NCBI GenBank assembly: GCA_040381035.1
Contig: JBEIHY010000001.1
Coordinates: 40,834-104,833, forward strand
Direction of reading: 5' to 3'
DNA: 64,000 nt
DNA from: REEB506 sp040381035
Lineage (GTDB): Bacteria; Pseudomonadota; Alphaproteobacteria; Caulobacterales; Aquidulcibacteraceae
Of this stretch, positions 16,352-24,824 are shown one piece after another. Position 1 is the stretch's first letter. The number at the start of each line of letters is the position of its first letter. The position numbers were made by a program, and so were the translations under genes. The notes under the pieces were generated by a model. The model saw only the letters and a program-made list of their open reading frames with translations. It had not been told where the DNA came from and searched no databases.

Positions 16352-16834
16352 TCACAGTTTTTGCGCCACGGCCTCCAGCTGTTCCCTCGCCCGGCCCCAG
16401 CCTTCGTGAAATCCCATCATCTCGTGCTGGTTGCGATCGGGCACGCTCCAATGCAGCGCGCGCGCCGTGTAGAGCGCACCGGCGCCGGCGGGCTCAAAGC
16501 TCAAGATCGCGGTCATGAACGGCTTGTCGCTCGGATGCCAGGCGCGGACAAAAGCGTCGGTGAACACCAGCCGGCGCTGCGGCTCGACCTCCAGGAAAAC
16601 GCCGAGATTTTCAGCTTCCTCGCCATTTGGGCCCTGCATCAGCACGAAACTTTCCCCGCCCGGGCGCACATCCATGCGCGCCTGAGTTACCCGCCAGGGC
16701 GGCGGACAAAACCATTCCTTGATCAGCTCTGGTTCGGTCCAGCAGCGCCACACGGCCGCCGGGCTTGCCGCCAGCCGCCGACACAGCGCCAGCTCACGAT
16801 CCGACCCTGCTTCGATCGCAACGACTTCAGCCAT
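16352..16834 (-). CDS. SRPBCC / AHSA1-domain protein
   Basis: A 160-residue protein of the START-like SRPBCC superfamily (activator of Hsp90 ATPase 1-like branch). Typical features are Ala-Ser-Pro-Ala-Ala-Val-Trp-Arg-Cys-Trp-Thr-Glu-Pro-Glu-Leu-Ile-Lys-Glu-Trp near residues 23-41, Asp-Val-Arg-Pro-Gly-Gly, and a C-terminal helix with His-Glu-Gly-Trp. Such proteins bind hydrophobic ligands; the specific role is unknown. The ATG at 16834 has a strong AGGAGG upstream. Reading further upstream to 17158 would be antisense to the start of the dehalogenase gene. Confidence 0.88.
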   Translation of the reverse strand: MAEVVAIEAGSDRELALCRRLAASPAAVWRCWTEPELIKEWFCPPPWRVTQARMDVRPGGESFVLMQGPNGEEAENLGVFLEVEPQRRLVFTDAFVRAWHPSDKPFMTAILSFEPAGAGALYTARALHWSVPDRNQHEMMGFHEGWGRAREQLEAVAQKL

Positions 16835-16950
16835 GCCCGCCTCCTGAGCCGTTTCAAACCAAATCAAAGTCGCTGTTGGGTGTGCAATCGCGCGCCTGCA
16901 CTTGCGCAAAGCTGACGCTGGCGTCACGATCATCAAAACGGAGAATGCCC

Positions 16951-17862
16951 ATGACCATCGCCGCCTTGCGAACGCCCGAAGACCGCTTCGCCAACTTGCC
17001 CGGCTGGCCCTATGCACCGCACTACGCCGACGATCTGCCAGGCTATCAGGGGCTGCGGATGCATTATATCGATGAGGGCCCGACCGATGCGCCGCAGACA
17101 TTTCTGTGCCTCCATGGCGAGCCGAGTTGGGCTTATCTCTATCGCAAAATGATCCCACACTTTCTGGCCACCGGCGCGCGCATTGTGGCGCCAGATTTTT
17201 TCGGCTTTGGCCGCTCCGACAAACCGATCGACGACGCCGATTACACCACCGAATTTCATCGCGGCTCCTTGTTGGCGCTGATCGATCGGCTGGGCCTCAA
17301 AAACGTGACCCTGCTGGTGCAGGACTGGGGCGGATTGATCGGGCTGACGCTGCCGCTCGCCAAGCCGGACCTCGTTGCGCGGCTGTTGATTATGAACACG
17401 GCCTTCGCCACCGGCGCTGAGCCCTCGCCCGGCTTCATGGCGTGGCGGGCCTATGCGGCCGCGACCCCGGATATGGCGGTTGGGTCGCTGATTGCGCGCG
17501 GCACGCCCCAGCTCAGCGATGCCGAAATCGCCGCCTATGACGCCCCCTTCCCCGACCAGCGCTACAAGGCCGGCGTGCGCCGGTTTCCCCAACTCGTGCC
17601 GCTGACGACGGACAAGGACAGCGCCTTTGCCGGGCTTTCGCGCCAGGCCCGCGACTGGTGGTCAAACCAATGGTCCGGCCCGACCTTCGCCGCGATTGGA
17701 ACCGCTGATCCGGTGCTGGGGCCGGCGGTGATGGAGAAGGTTCTGGCCGCGATCAAGGGTTGTCCGGCGCCCTTGATGATCGAAGGCGGCGGCCACTTTG
17801 TCCAGGAATGGGGCGATCAGATTGCGCCCGCAGCGCTCGCCCACTTCGCCAAGGCTGGCTGA
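16951..17862 (+). CDS. haloalkane dehalogenase (alpha/beta hydrolase)
   Basis: The 303-residue product is predicted to hydrolyse carbon-halogen bonds of haloalkanes to alcohols. It belongs to the DhlA/DhmA branch: His-Gly-Glu-Pro-Ser-Trp at 55-60 forms the oxyanion/halide side, the nucleophile is Asp125 in Gln-Asp-Trp-Gly-Gly with the halide-binding Trp126, and the catalytic His is in Gly-Gly-Gly-His-Phe-Val-Gln-Glu-Trp-Gly near the C-terminus, with an acid in Gly-Thr-Ala-Asp-Pro. The ATG at 16951 has GGAG at a suitable distance; an ATG at 16945 is too close to it. The gene overlaps a small hotdog-fold gene. Confidence 0.88.
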   Translation: MTIAALRTPEDRFANLPGWPYAPHYADDLPGYQGLRMHYIDEGPTDAPQTFLCLHGEPSWAYLYRKMIPHFLATGARIVAPDFFGFGRSDKPIDDADYTTEFHRGSLLALIDRLGLKNVTLLVQDWGGLIGLTLPLAKPDLVARLLIMNTAFATGAEPSPGFMAWRAYAAATPDMAVGSLIARGTPQLSDAEIAAYDAPFPDQRYKAGVRRFPQLVPLTTDKDSAFAGLSRQARDWWSNQWSGPTFAAIGTADPVLGPAVMEKVLAAIKGCPAPLMIEGGGHFVQEWGDQIAPAALAHFAKAG

Positions 17863-18128
17863 TGCGGGATGATCCCGAAGCGCTGATGGCGCTGACCTTG
17901 GCGCGCGCTTTGAAGCGGGAGACCGCTGCCGCAGCGCGCGCCGAAACCTCGCTGGTGTCAATCACCTGCGATCTAGTAAATCGTCCGGATATGGACGAAA
18001 TGCAAACCGCTGCGGTGGCGATCACGCGGGCGACCAAATCGCTGGTGTTTGCCCAAGCCGACCTCACCGGCCGCGACGGCCGCGCCCTGATGACGGCGTC
18101 GGCTGTGTATCGAATTTTGGCGGTCTGA
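17862..18128 (+). CDS. short hotdog-fold (PaaI-type thioesterase-like) protein
   Basis: An 88-residue protein whose C-terminal half (Ile-Thr-Arg-Ala-Thr-Lys-Ser-Leu-Val-Phe-Ala-Gln-Ala-Asp-Leu, then Asp-Gly-Arg-Ala-Leu-Met-Thr-Ala-Ser-Ala-Val-Tyr) looks like the last strands of a PaaI/acyl-CoA thioesterase hotdog domain. It is shorter than the usual 130 or more residues, and the N-terminal His-Gly-Gly active-site loop is not seen, so it is either a degenerate or accessory hotdog protein. The ATG shares a base with the dehalogenase stop (TGATG), so it is translationally coupled to it. Confidence 0.6.
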   Translation: MRDDPEALMALTLARALKRETAAAARAETSLVSITCDLVNRPDMDEMQTAAVAITRATKSLVFAQADLTGRDGRALMTASAVYRILAV

Positions 18129-18146
18129 AACGAGGGCTTTTGCCCT

Positions 18147-18620
18147 TCAAGGCTGATCCCAATCGCGCGCTTGTTGCGTCAGCTCCAGCGCGCGTTCGGC
18201 GGTGACCTCCATCAAGCAATCGCCGGCAATCACACCTGCCAAAGTCCCGCCCTCATAGCGGCTGGCTTCAAAGCCGCAGCGCGCATCGCGATACGCGATC
18301 CAGGCTTGCTGGGCCTGCTTCAAGGCGCTCGCTTGGCTCGGCGTGGTTTTGCCTTGCAGCATCTTGTAGCTCGCGTTCAAATGCTCATCCCACAACGCCC
18401 GCTCGCGTCCTGTGCATGCCATCATGCCCATCGTGGTTTCACCGCCTGGCGCGGCCTGACACGCTTTGGCGATCTTGCCGATGCAGCCGCGCGGTTTCTT
18501 GTCGGTCAGGCATTTTTGAACGACGGCGCGGTCCGCAACGGGCGCGTCTTCAAGCTTGGGCGCGGCCGTTGCAATCGCAGCGATCGCAAGGGCGGCGAAC
18601 AAGAAGAGGGCGTGTCTCAT
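18147..18620 (-). CDS. secreted LprI-like (DUF1311) protein
   Basis: A 157-residue exported protein: signal peptide up to about residue 19, then Cys-rich sequence and the DUF1311/LprI domain (Cys-Thr-Gly-Arg-Glu-Arg-Ala-Leu-Trp-Asp-Glu-His-Leu-Asn, then Gln-Gln-Ala-Trp-Ile-Ala-Tyr-Arg-Asp-Ala-Arg-Cys and a C-terminal Glu-Arg-Ala-Leu-Glu-Leu). The family is named after the mycobacterial lysozyme inhibitor LprI; most members are uncharacterised. The ATG overlaps the stop of the TIR-domain gene (ATGA), so the two are translated together. Confidence 0.82.
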   Translation of the reverse strand: MRHALFLFAALAIAAIATAAPKLEDAPVADRAVVQKCLTDKKPRGCIGKIAKACQAAPGGETTMGMMACTGRERALWDEHLNASYKMLQGKTTPSQASALKQAQQAWIAYRDARCGFEASRYEGGTLAGVIAGDCLMEVTAERALELTQQARDWDQP

Positions 18621-20203
18621 GGCTGAGTCCTTTGAACGGGCGGGCGTTGGATCTGCGAGGGTGCGACCAGATCGGGGCGCACCTTCCGCGTCGGCGGCGG
18701 TTGCACACAGGCTTCTATGATTTCTTCGTCCGTCACTGCGCCGCCATCGGCTTTGGCCTTGTTCAGTGTGCTGCAGGCTTCGCGGGTATCGCCTTGCTGC
18801 AATTGCGCACGGGCGAGTTTGGAGGCTTCCACCCCAATCGCGCCGATATTGCGATCCATCCGGTGCAGCTTGACGGCTTCGCGATAATGCACTTCGGCGC
18901 GCTCCCAATTGGAGTCGGCGGCTGCGCGGTCGCCGAGCTGGCCGAGCACAAACGCCTTGCTCTCTGGCGCATTGGCCTTTTCGAGATAGGGCAGCGCCTT
19001 TTCCAAACTGACGGTCGCTTCGGTTTCTTTCTTCTCGGCCGACGCCTCCAGGCCCTGACCGACAAGGGCCGCGCCGGCGGCTTCCTGTACGCGATTAGAC
19101 TTGCCGTAGGTGACGCTCAACATACGCCAGATGCGCTTGTCTTGGGGATTGAGGCCGCGGGCCTTCTCCAAAGCCTCCCCGGCGCGCGGATCGTTCGTCA
19201 GTGACATCATCGAACCGCACAGCCGCCAGATCGCGGCGGCGCTGGCGTGGCCGTCTTGGCCAAGCTTCCACATCGCATCCACGCCCTGTTGGCGGGTGGC
19301 CGGCGTGACGGTGAGCACCAATGCCTGACGCACGGCGGGGTCAGGGTCTTGCATCAGCTGAGCGGCGGCGTCGGTGAAGGCCTGACGGGCGCTGTCATCA
19401 AAAGCAAGGCTTGCGGCTTGCACAGCCGCCTGGGTGTCGGCGTCGGCGTCGGCGGGCGCGGCGATGGCGCTCATGGTTGGCGGCTCGCCCGTCGCGGAAG
19501 GCGCGCTGGCCGATATTGGCGCGATCCCCTCAAACGCCTTCTGTTCCAACAGCTTCGACAACGCCACTGCCTGCTCGCCGGTGATCTTGCCCTCATCGAC
19601 CAGCTTTAAGAGCTGGGCGAGGCTGTCAACCGGCGCAGGATTAACAGGCCCAGCAATGGGCGGCGCGGGCTTCGGCGCGATATAGGTCGCATAGCCCCAG
19701 AACCCTGCCCCAGCCAAGGCCAAGAGACCGCCCAAGGTTGCCGCCGTCGATACCCAGCGCCCAGCCGAAACGCCGCGGCGCTTGTCGGCCACCAGTTTGG
19801 CGTCCGGCGCACGGCCCTCCAAGCGGGCCTTAATCGATTCCGCAAGGATGGCGAGTTCGGGCGCCCCGGCCCCGCCCTGCCAGTTGGTCAGATCTTCGGT
19901 GTGGATGGTGCCAAAGCCAAGCGGGATATCGACTTTGTCCAACAGCACCGGCACCAAGCGGCCCTTGGTGCGGGCAAAGCCTGCCTCATCGCGCACCCAG
20001 GGGCTGGCGGCAGAGTGTTGCGACCAAACGACGATCACCGCCTTGGCGATGTCAAGCTCGCGCTTGATCACGGCGGCGTAATCGTCTCCGGCGGCGAGCG
20101 CGCGATCCCACCAAACCGAAAAGCCCTTGGCCTGCAGCGCTTGCGCCAGCGGCCGAACGCGATCGCGGTCTTCGCTGGAATAGGAAATGAACACATGAGC
20201 CAT
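18617..20203 (-). CDS. TIR-domain membrane protein with TPR-like C-terminus
   Basis: The 528-residue product starts at the ATG at 20203 (AGGA upstream). Residues 1-130 form a TIR domain: Val-Phe-Ile-Ser-Tyr-Ser-Ser-Glu-Asp at 4-12, Val-Trp-Trp-Asp-Arg at 30-34, Val-Val-Trp-Ser at 58-61, and Ser-Pro-Trp-Val-Arg-Asp-Glu with Glu73 at the place of the catalytic Glu of NAD-cleaving TIR enzymes. A single membrane segment follows at about 150-173. The C-terminal part (about 330-500) is helical with Ala/Leu-rich TPR-like repeats and ends in a Pro/Gln-rich tail. This places the TIR in the cytoplasm and the repeats in the periplasm. It overlaps an LprI-like exported protein. Signalling or NADase defence are both possible; no partner defence gene is visible. 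Confidence 0.82.
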   Translation of the reverse strand: MAHVFISYSSEDRDRVRPLAQALQAKGFSVWWDRALAAGDDYAAVIKRELDIAKAVIVVWSQHSAASPWVRDEAGFARTKGRLVPVLLDKVDIPLGFGTIHTEDLTNWQGGAGAPELAILAESIKARLEGRAPDAKLVADKRRGVSAGRWVSTAATLGGLLALAGAGFWGYATYIAPKPAPPIAGPVNPAPVDSLAQLLKLVDEGKITGEQAVALSKLLEQKAFEGIAPISASAPSATGEPPTMSAIAAPADADADTQAAVQAASLAFDDSARQAFTDAAAQLMQDPDPAVRQALVLTVTPATRQQGVDAMWKLGQDGHASAAAIWRLCGSMMSLTNDPRAGEALEKARGLNPQDKRIWRMLSVTYGKSNRVQEAAGAALVGQGLEASAEKKETEATVSLEKALPYLEKANAPESKAFVLGQLGDRAAADSNWERAEVHYREAVKLHRMDRNIGAIGVEASKLARAQLQQGDTREACSTLNKAKADGGAVTDEEIIEACVQPPPTRKVRPDLVAPSQIQRPPVQRTQP

Positions 20204-20321
20204 GGCGCATCCTGTCCCCGAGCCTGGCGGCCCCGGTGCGTTAACGATTGTCTGATCTCCTATAGAACGCGCGCCGCTTGACGGGAAGATGAACTGAAGC
20301 GGGCGTTTTGAGGGCGCGTGC

Positions 20322-21053
20322 CTAGCCCCGCCGCGCCAGCAACAAGAACTCGCGCTGCCCTTCCCCACCCCGCACCGGACTGGCCGTGAGCTCGCAAGCG
20401 CGGAAGCCGGCCAGCCCTTCCAGACTTTCCACAACCGCTTCGGCGATGCGGCGAGCCTTGGCGTCTTCAATTAAGCCGGTTTTGCCGCGCTTGCCGGGGC
20501 CGGATTCAAACTGCGGCTTGATCAGTGCGATCAGATCTGCGCTCGGCGCGGCCAAGGCCATCGCCGCCGGCAGGGCTTTGGCCAGACCAATGAAACTGAC
20601 ATCGGCGGTGATCAGCGTGGGGGCTTCGGCGATTTCGCGCCGGCTCAAATCGCGCGCGTCCTGGCCTTCCAGGCGCACCACGCGGGCATCGGCGCGCAGC
20701 TTGGCGTGCAACTGATCGCGTCCGACATCCACCGCATAGACGCGCGCTGCGCCGCGGGTGAGCAGCACGTCGCAAAACCCGCCCGTGGACGCGCCGACAT
20801 CGAGACACGTCCGCCCGGCTGGCGATACGCCAAACGCGGCCAGCGCATGATCAAGCTTCAGCCCCGCCCGCGACACCCAGGGATAGGGCTTTTCCAGCTC
20901 CAACACCGCGTTTTCGCCAATCAGATCGGCCGGCTTGCGCACCAGCACGCCATCGGCGCGCACGCCGCCGGCGGCGATCGCCTCCTGCGCCTTGGCGCGG
21001 GTTTCGGCCACGCCGCGCTCCACCAGCACTTGATCGGCCCGTTTGCGAGGCAT
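20322..21053 (-). CDS. tlyA: TlyA-family rRNA 2'-O-methyltransferase
   Basis: A 243-residue protein with an N-terminal S4 RNA-binding domain (Arg-Ala-Asp-Gln-Val-Leu-Val-Glu-Arg-Gly-Val-Ala-Glu-Thr-Arg-Ala) and an FtsJ-like SAM methyltransferase domain whose motif I reads Cys-Leu-Asp-Val-Gly-Ala-Ser-Thr-Gly-Gly-Phe. Also typical are Lys-Pro-Gln-Phe-Glu and the C-terminal Ser-Pro-Val-Arg-Gly-Gly-Glu-Gly-Gln-Arg-Glu-Phe. TlyA methylates ribose in 16S and/or 23S rRNA; some members were called haemolysins. In many alphaproteobacteria it neighbours dxs, which is not the case here. Confidence 0.92.
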   Translation of the reverse strand: MPRKRADQVLVERGVAETRAKAQEAIAAGGVRADGVLVRKPADLIGENAVLELEKPYPWVSRAGLKLDHALAAFGVSPAGRTCLDVGASTGGFCDVLLTRGAARVYAVDVGRDQLHAKLRADARVVRLEGQDARDLSRREIAEAPTLITADVSFIGLAKALPAAMALAAPSADLIALIKPQFESGPGKRGKTGLIEDAKARRIAEAVVESLEGLAGFRACELTASPVRGGEGQREFLLLARRG

Positions 21054-21108
21054 TGACCTTCACGCCTCCCGCCGCTCTGGTGGGCGAGCATAAAAGCGGG
21101 AGGATCAA

Positions 21109-22614
21109 ATGAAAATGGCGATTGCACGCCGGCGCGTGCTGATGGGGGCGGCCGCCCTTGGGTTAGGGGCGTGTGCGCCAAAAGCGGCGCCGGTTGCGAC
21201 GAAAACATCCGACGCGCTCGGCGATCTGGACGGCGTGGCCATCGCTGCCCGCATCCGCAGCAAGGACATCACCGCGCTGGAGGCGGTCGACGCCGCCATT
21301 GCCCGCGCTGATGCGGTCGAACCGGCGATCAATGCAATCGTCACCAAGCTCTATGATCGCGCCCGCGCCGACGCCCGCAAAGGCGCCGCCGGCCCGTTTG
21401 CCGGCGTGCCGACTTTCATCAAAGACTTGAACGATATCGAAGGCGCGCCGACCAAAAACGGCTCACGCGCCTTTGCCCGCAACATCGCCAAGCAGACCGA
21501 ACCCTATGTCGCGCGGCTGCTGGCCGCGGGCCTCATCCCGATCGGCAAATCGACAACGCCGGAATTCGGCTTCACCTGCACCACCGAGCCCTTGTTGACC
21601 GGCCCGACGCGCAATCCCTGGAACCTGAAACATTCGGCCGGCGGGTCGTCGGGCGGGTCAGGTGCGCTGGTGGCGGCGCGGGTTGTGCCGGTGGCCCACG
21701 CCAATGACGGCGGCGGCTCGATCCGCGTGCCGGCGTCGGTCAATGGCCTGTTTGGTTTCAAGCCCTCGCGCCGGCGCATGATCGGCGATGGCGAGCGCGC
21801 GATCCCGGTAGATCTGGCGGTAAACAATTGCGTCTCCATCAGCGTGCGCGATAGCCTCGCCTGGTACTGCGCCGGCGAGCGCGGGGCGGCTGACGCGCCG
21901 AGCTATCCGCCATTGTCGCCCAATATCGCGCCGCTGAAACGTAAACTCCGCATCGGCTATGCGCCCAACGCCCTGACTGGCCGCGCGCCCGATCCGGACG
22001 TGCTCAAAGCGGTGCAGAGCGCGGCTGCCTTGTGCCAATCGCTCGGCCATCAGGTGACAGAGTTCAAATCCAAGGTCGACGGGCCAGCCTTCGCCGATGC
22101 GTTCAGCATTTACTGGGCGTCCGCCGGCGCCCAGTTGGTGCAAGAGGTGCAAGAGGTGCAAAAGATGGCGCCTCGCGCGCCGATCGATCAGCTCTTGGAG
22201 CCGCTCACTTTGGGCCTGGCCAAGCTCTATCAATCCAAGCCGCCGGGATCGATTGAGAAGGCCATTGGGGTTCTGAAGAAGGCCGAGGCCGATTATGCGG
22301 CCGGCTTTGACGATGTCGATGTCATCCTCACGCCGACGCTTGCGATTGCGCCATTGCCGATTGGCGAGATCGCGCCGGATCGACCGTTCGATGCGATGTG
22401 GGCCCGGGTGTTTGAATATGTCGGCTACACGCCGCTGGAAAACGCCGCCGGCGCGCCAGCGATGAGCGTGCCGCTTGCCTGGAACGGCGCCGGCCTCCCA
22501 ATCGGCATCCACTTCACCGCCGCAAAGGGCAAAGACGCGCTGCTCTATGAGCTCGCCTTCCAGCTTGAACAGGCCCGCCCCTGGGCCAAGCGCAAACCGC
22601 CGCTGGCGGTTTGA
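21109..22614 (+). CDS. exported amidase-signature enzyme
   Basis: A 501-residue amidase with a twin-arginine-like lipoprotein signal (Arg-Arg-Arg-Val-Leu-Met-Gly-Ala, lipobox Leu-Gly-Ala-Cys near residue 21). The Ser-cisSer-Lys triad can be placed: the Lys in Thr-Phe-Ile-Lys-Asp, the serines in Ser-Ala-Gly-Gly-Ser-Ser-Gly-Gly-Ser, and Asp-Gly-Gly-Gly-Ser-Ile-Arg-Val-Pro-Ala. General shape and the Asn-Asp-Gly-Gly-Gly motif resemble 6-aminohexanoate-cyclic-dimer hydrolases, but the natural substrate is unknown. A nine-base unit (GTGCAAGAG) is repeated three times at 22138-22164, giving Val-Gln-Glu-Val-Gln-Glu-Val-Gln-Lys, probably a replication-slippage expansion in a surface helix. Confidence 0.9.
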   Translation: MKMAIARRRVLMGAAALGLGACAPKAAPVATKTSDALGDLDGVAIAARIRSKDITALEAVDAAIARADAVEPAINAIVTKLYDRARADARKGAAGPFAGVPTFIKDLNDIEGAPTKNGSRAFARNIAKQTEPYVARLLAAGLIPIGKSTTPEFGFTCTTEPLLTGPTRNPWNLKHSAGGSSGGSGALVAARVVPVAHANDGGGSIRVPASVNGLFGFKPSRRRMIGDGERAIPVDLAVNNCVSISVRDSLAWYCAGERGAADAPSYPPLSPNIAPLKRKLRIGYAPNALTGRAPDPDVLKAVQSAAALCQSLGHQVTEFKSKVDGPAFADAFSIYWASAGAQLVQEVQEVQKMAPRAPIDQLLEPLTLGLAKLYQSKPPGSIEKAIGVLKKAEADYAAGFDDVDVILTPTLAIAPLPIGEIAPDRPFDAMWARVFEYVGYTPLENAAGAPAMSVPLAWNGAGLPIGIHFTAAKGKDALLYELAFQLEQARPWAKRKPPLAV

Positions 22615-22647
22615 ACTGGACCGCACGCACGGGACCTTGCCTGACCA

Positions 22648-22737
22648 CCTCACCCTGCCCTCTCCCCCAACTGCGTTGAGGAACAGGTTGGCATGACCCC
22701 TCCCTCAAGCTTGCTCGGGGGAGAGGGCAGGGTGAGG
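22648..22737. repeat. long palindromic intergenic element with 21-base perfect arms
   Basis: Arms at 22648-22668 and 22717-22737 are perfect 21-base reverse complements (CCTCACCCTGCCCTCTCCC core), separated by 48 bases that can fold into smaller hairpins. It lies between the convergent amidase and acyl-CoA ligase genes and is followed by a purine-rich tract to 22790. A shorter element with the same CCCCTCTCCC/GGGAGAGGGG core lies at 36997-37027. It may act as a bidirectional terminator and/or be a REP-like dispersed element. There is no T-run, so classical termination is uncertain. Confidence 0.75.
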
Positions 22738-22860
22738 GGGCAAGGAGAAAGGGTGAGGAGCAAGGAAAGAGAGTGAAGGGGCGGTTCGACGAACTAAACG
22801 GTTGGCGACGCCTTGAAAAATGCTCTGCTCCATCACTGCACATTACAGATCGCGCCCGAC

Positions 22861-24603
22861 CTAAACCCCAAACACCTGCTTCAAATCGCGCTTCATGATT
22901 TTCCCATTGGCGTTGCGCGGCAGGTTCTCGGCCAAGAAAGCGATTTTTACTGGCACCTTGAACGCGGCGAGCTGCTTGCCCACCCAGGCGCGCAGTTCGG
23001 CTTCATCAGCTCTCATGCCCGGCTTCAGATGCACCACGGCGGCCGGCTCCTCGCCCAACATCTGGTGCGGCAGGCCGATCACGGCGGCGTCCATCACGGC
23101 GGGATGGGCGTAGAGGGCGTTTTCGACCTCGACGCAGTAGATGTTTTCGCCGCCGCGGATCAGCATGTCCTTGGCGCGATCGACGATATAGACGAAGCCC
23201 TCGTCATCGACCTTGGCAAGGTCGCCGGTTTTCACCCAGCCTTGGATAAAGGTTTCCGCCGTGGCTTCGGGTTTGCCCCAATAGCCGCGCACCACGATCG
23301 GGCCCTTGTAATACAGCTCGCCCACCTCGCCGACCGGCAAATCCTTGCCCTCTGGCGAAACGATCCGCACTTCCCCGGTCATTGACGGCACCCCGCACGA
23401 GGTCGGCTTGCGCTCATAATCCTCGCCGACATTCGACACCGCCGTGGCGCTGGTTTCGGTCATGCCCCAGCCCTGGCCGGGCGCCGATTTCGGGAAGCGT
23501 TCCTTGATCCGCTTCACCAGCTCCGGCGCAGACGGTGCGCCGCCATAAGAGACGCTTTCGACGCTCGACAAATCGAACTCGCCAAAGCGCGGATGTTCCA
23601 GAACCTGCCAGGCTATCGTCGGCACGCCGCCGAAATGCGTGATCTTCTCATCCTGGATGATTTGCAGCGCGGCGTCGGTGTCCCATTTGCGCTGAAACAC
23701 CAGCTTAAAGCCCTGCATCATACCCGGCGCCATGATCGCGAAGCAGCCGGTGGCGTGGAACAGCGGAACTGACACCAGAAACGCCTTTTGCGGGGCTGTT
23801 GGGTCAGGCAAAGGCGGCTGCTCGCCGCGGCGCAGAAAGGCGCGCGCCTGGGCTGAGGCGGAGTTCAGCATATTGGAGATGATGTTGCGGTGGCTGATCA
23901 CCGCGCCTTTGGGCTTTCCCGTCGTGCCGGAGGTATAAAAAATCGTCACGTCATCGTCGGGCCCGATCTCAACGGCGGGCGAAACGGCTTGCGGATCAGC
24001 CGGCGCCCAAGCCGCAACCGGGCCGATGACATTTTCGAGTTTATCGACCCACGGATCGGCGATCAGCTCGCCGCAGCGGGCGACATAAATGCGCTGCAAG
24101 GCCGGGCAGGCATGGATATGCTCGCGCAGGCGCTCAAACCGCTCATGGTCGACAATGGCGAGCTTGGCGCCTGAGTCCTGCAGGCCGTATTCCAGTTCCC
24201 CGCCGGTCCACCAGGCGTTGAGCGGCGTGGCGATGGCGCCGACCAGAACGGCCGCCCAAAACGCCACCGACCATTCGGGCAGATTGCGCATGATGATCGC
24301 CACGCGGTCGCCCTTGACCACGCCCTCGGCCTGCAGCCGCGCGGCCAGTTTCAGCACCGCCCCGCGATGGGCGTCAAAACTCACCCGCTCGCCTTCATAA
24401 ACCATATAGGTTTTCGGTCCATGCAGGCGGCCAAGCTCGAACAGAAGGCCGATATGGGCGGGCGCGTTTTTCCAGATCTTCATGGGCACGCCGCGAATCG
24501 CGCCCTCGCCGACCTCAAACAGGGTTCCCGGCTGACCAAGCAGCACATGCGCTTGGGCAATCGACATGGCGGGGAAGGCGGACGAACCGGCGGCGTCTGG
24601 CAT
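22861..24603 (-). CDS. acyl-CoA synthetase / AMP-dependent ligase
   Basis: An adenylate-forming ligase of about 580 residues, predicted to activate a carboxylic acid with ATP and CoA. The core motifs are Tyr-Thr-Ser-Gly-Thr-Thr-Gly-Lys-Pro-Lys-Gly-Ala (phosphate loop), Gly-Trp-Gly-Met-Thr-Glu-Thr-Ser (adenine site), Gly-Trp-Val-Lys-Thr-Gly-Asp-Leu and Asp-Arg-Ala-Lys-Asp-Met-Leu-Ile-Arg-Gly-Gly-Glu-Asn-Ile-Tyr. The C-terminal Pro-Arg-Asn-Ala-Asn-Gly-Lys-Ile-Met-Lys contains the catalytic Lys. The subfamily acts on medium- or long-chain and branched substrates. I chose ATG 24603, with GGGAG 12 bases upstream; ATG 24567 is an alternative. Confidence 0.93.
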   Translation of the reverse strand: MPDAAGSSAFPAMSIAQAHVLLGQPGTLFEVGEGAIRGVPMKIWKNAPAHIGLLFELGRLHGPKTYMVYEGERVSFDAHRGAVLKLAARLQAEGVVKGDRVAIIMRNLPEWSVAFWAAVLVGAIATPLNAWWTGGELEYGLQDSGAKLAIVDHERFERLREHIHACPALQRIYVARCGELIADPWVDKLENVIGPVAAWAPADPQAVSPAVEIGPDDDVTIFYTSGTTGKPKGAVISHRNIISNMLNSASAQARAFLRRGEQPPLPDPTAPQKAFLVSVPLFHATGCFAIMAPGMMQGFKLVFQRKWDTDAALQIIQDEKITHFGGVPTIAWQVLEHPRFGEFDLSSVESVSYGGAPSAPELVKRIKERFPKSAPGQGWGMTETSATAVSNVGEDYERKPTSCGVPSMTGEVRIVSPEGKDLPVGEVGELYYKGPIVVRGYWGKPEATAETFIQGWVKTGDLAKVDDEGFVYIVDRAKDMLIRGGENIYCVEVENALYAHPAVMDAAVIGLPHQMLGEEPAAVVHLKPGMRADEAELRAWVGKQLAAFKVPVKIAFLAENLPRNANGKIMKRDLKQVFGV

Positions 24604-24824
24604 GTGGCATTCACTCCCTGGCGGGCGTCCTTCTGCGCGAACTGCCCGTGGCCGATGCAAAGCATGACGCAAGCGTCAAGGAAAGAGCTAAGGCGTCGGA
24701 CCGCCGCGTTTCGGCCGGACTTGCCCGCTACCCATGACGGCATCCCAACTGCCAGCCGGCCTTGGCGGACGCTGATCAGCGCGATTATGAACAAAGCCAC
24801 AGATTTACTCCGGAGACCGGCCGC

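Noticed and set aside
16352..17158. 268-residue reading of the SRPBCC gene
   Set aside because: The extra N-terminus would run antisense into the dehalogenase gene; the ATG at 16834 has a strong AGGAGG and begins the family domain.
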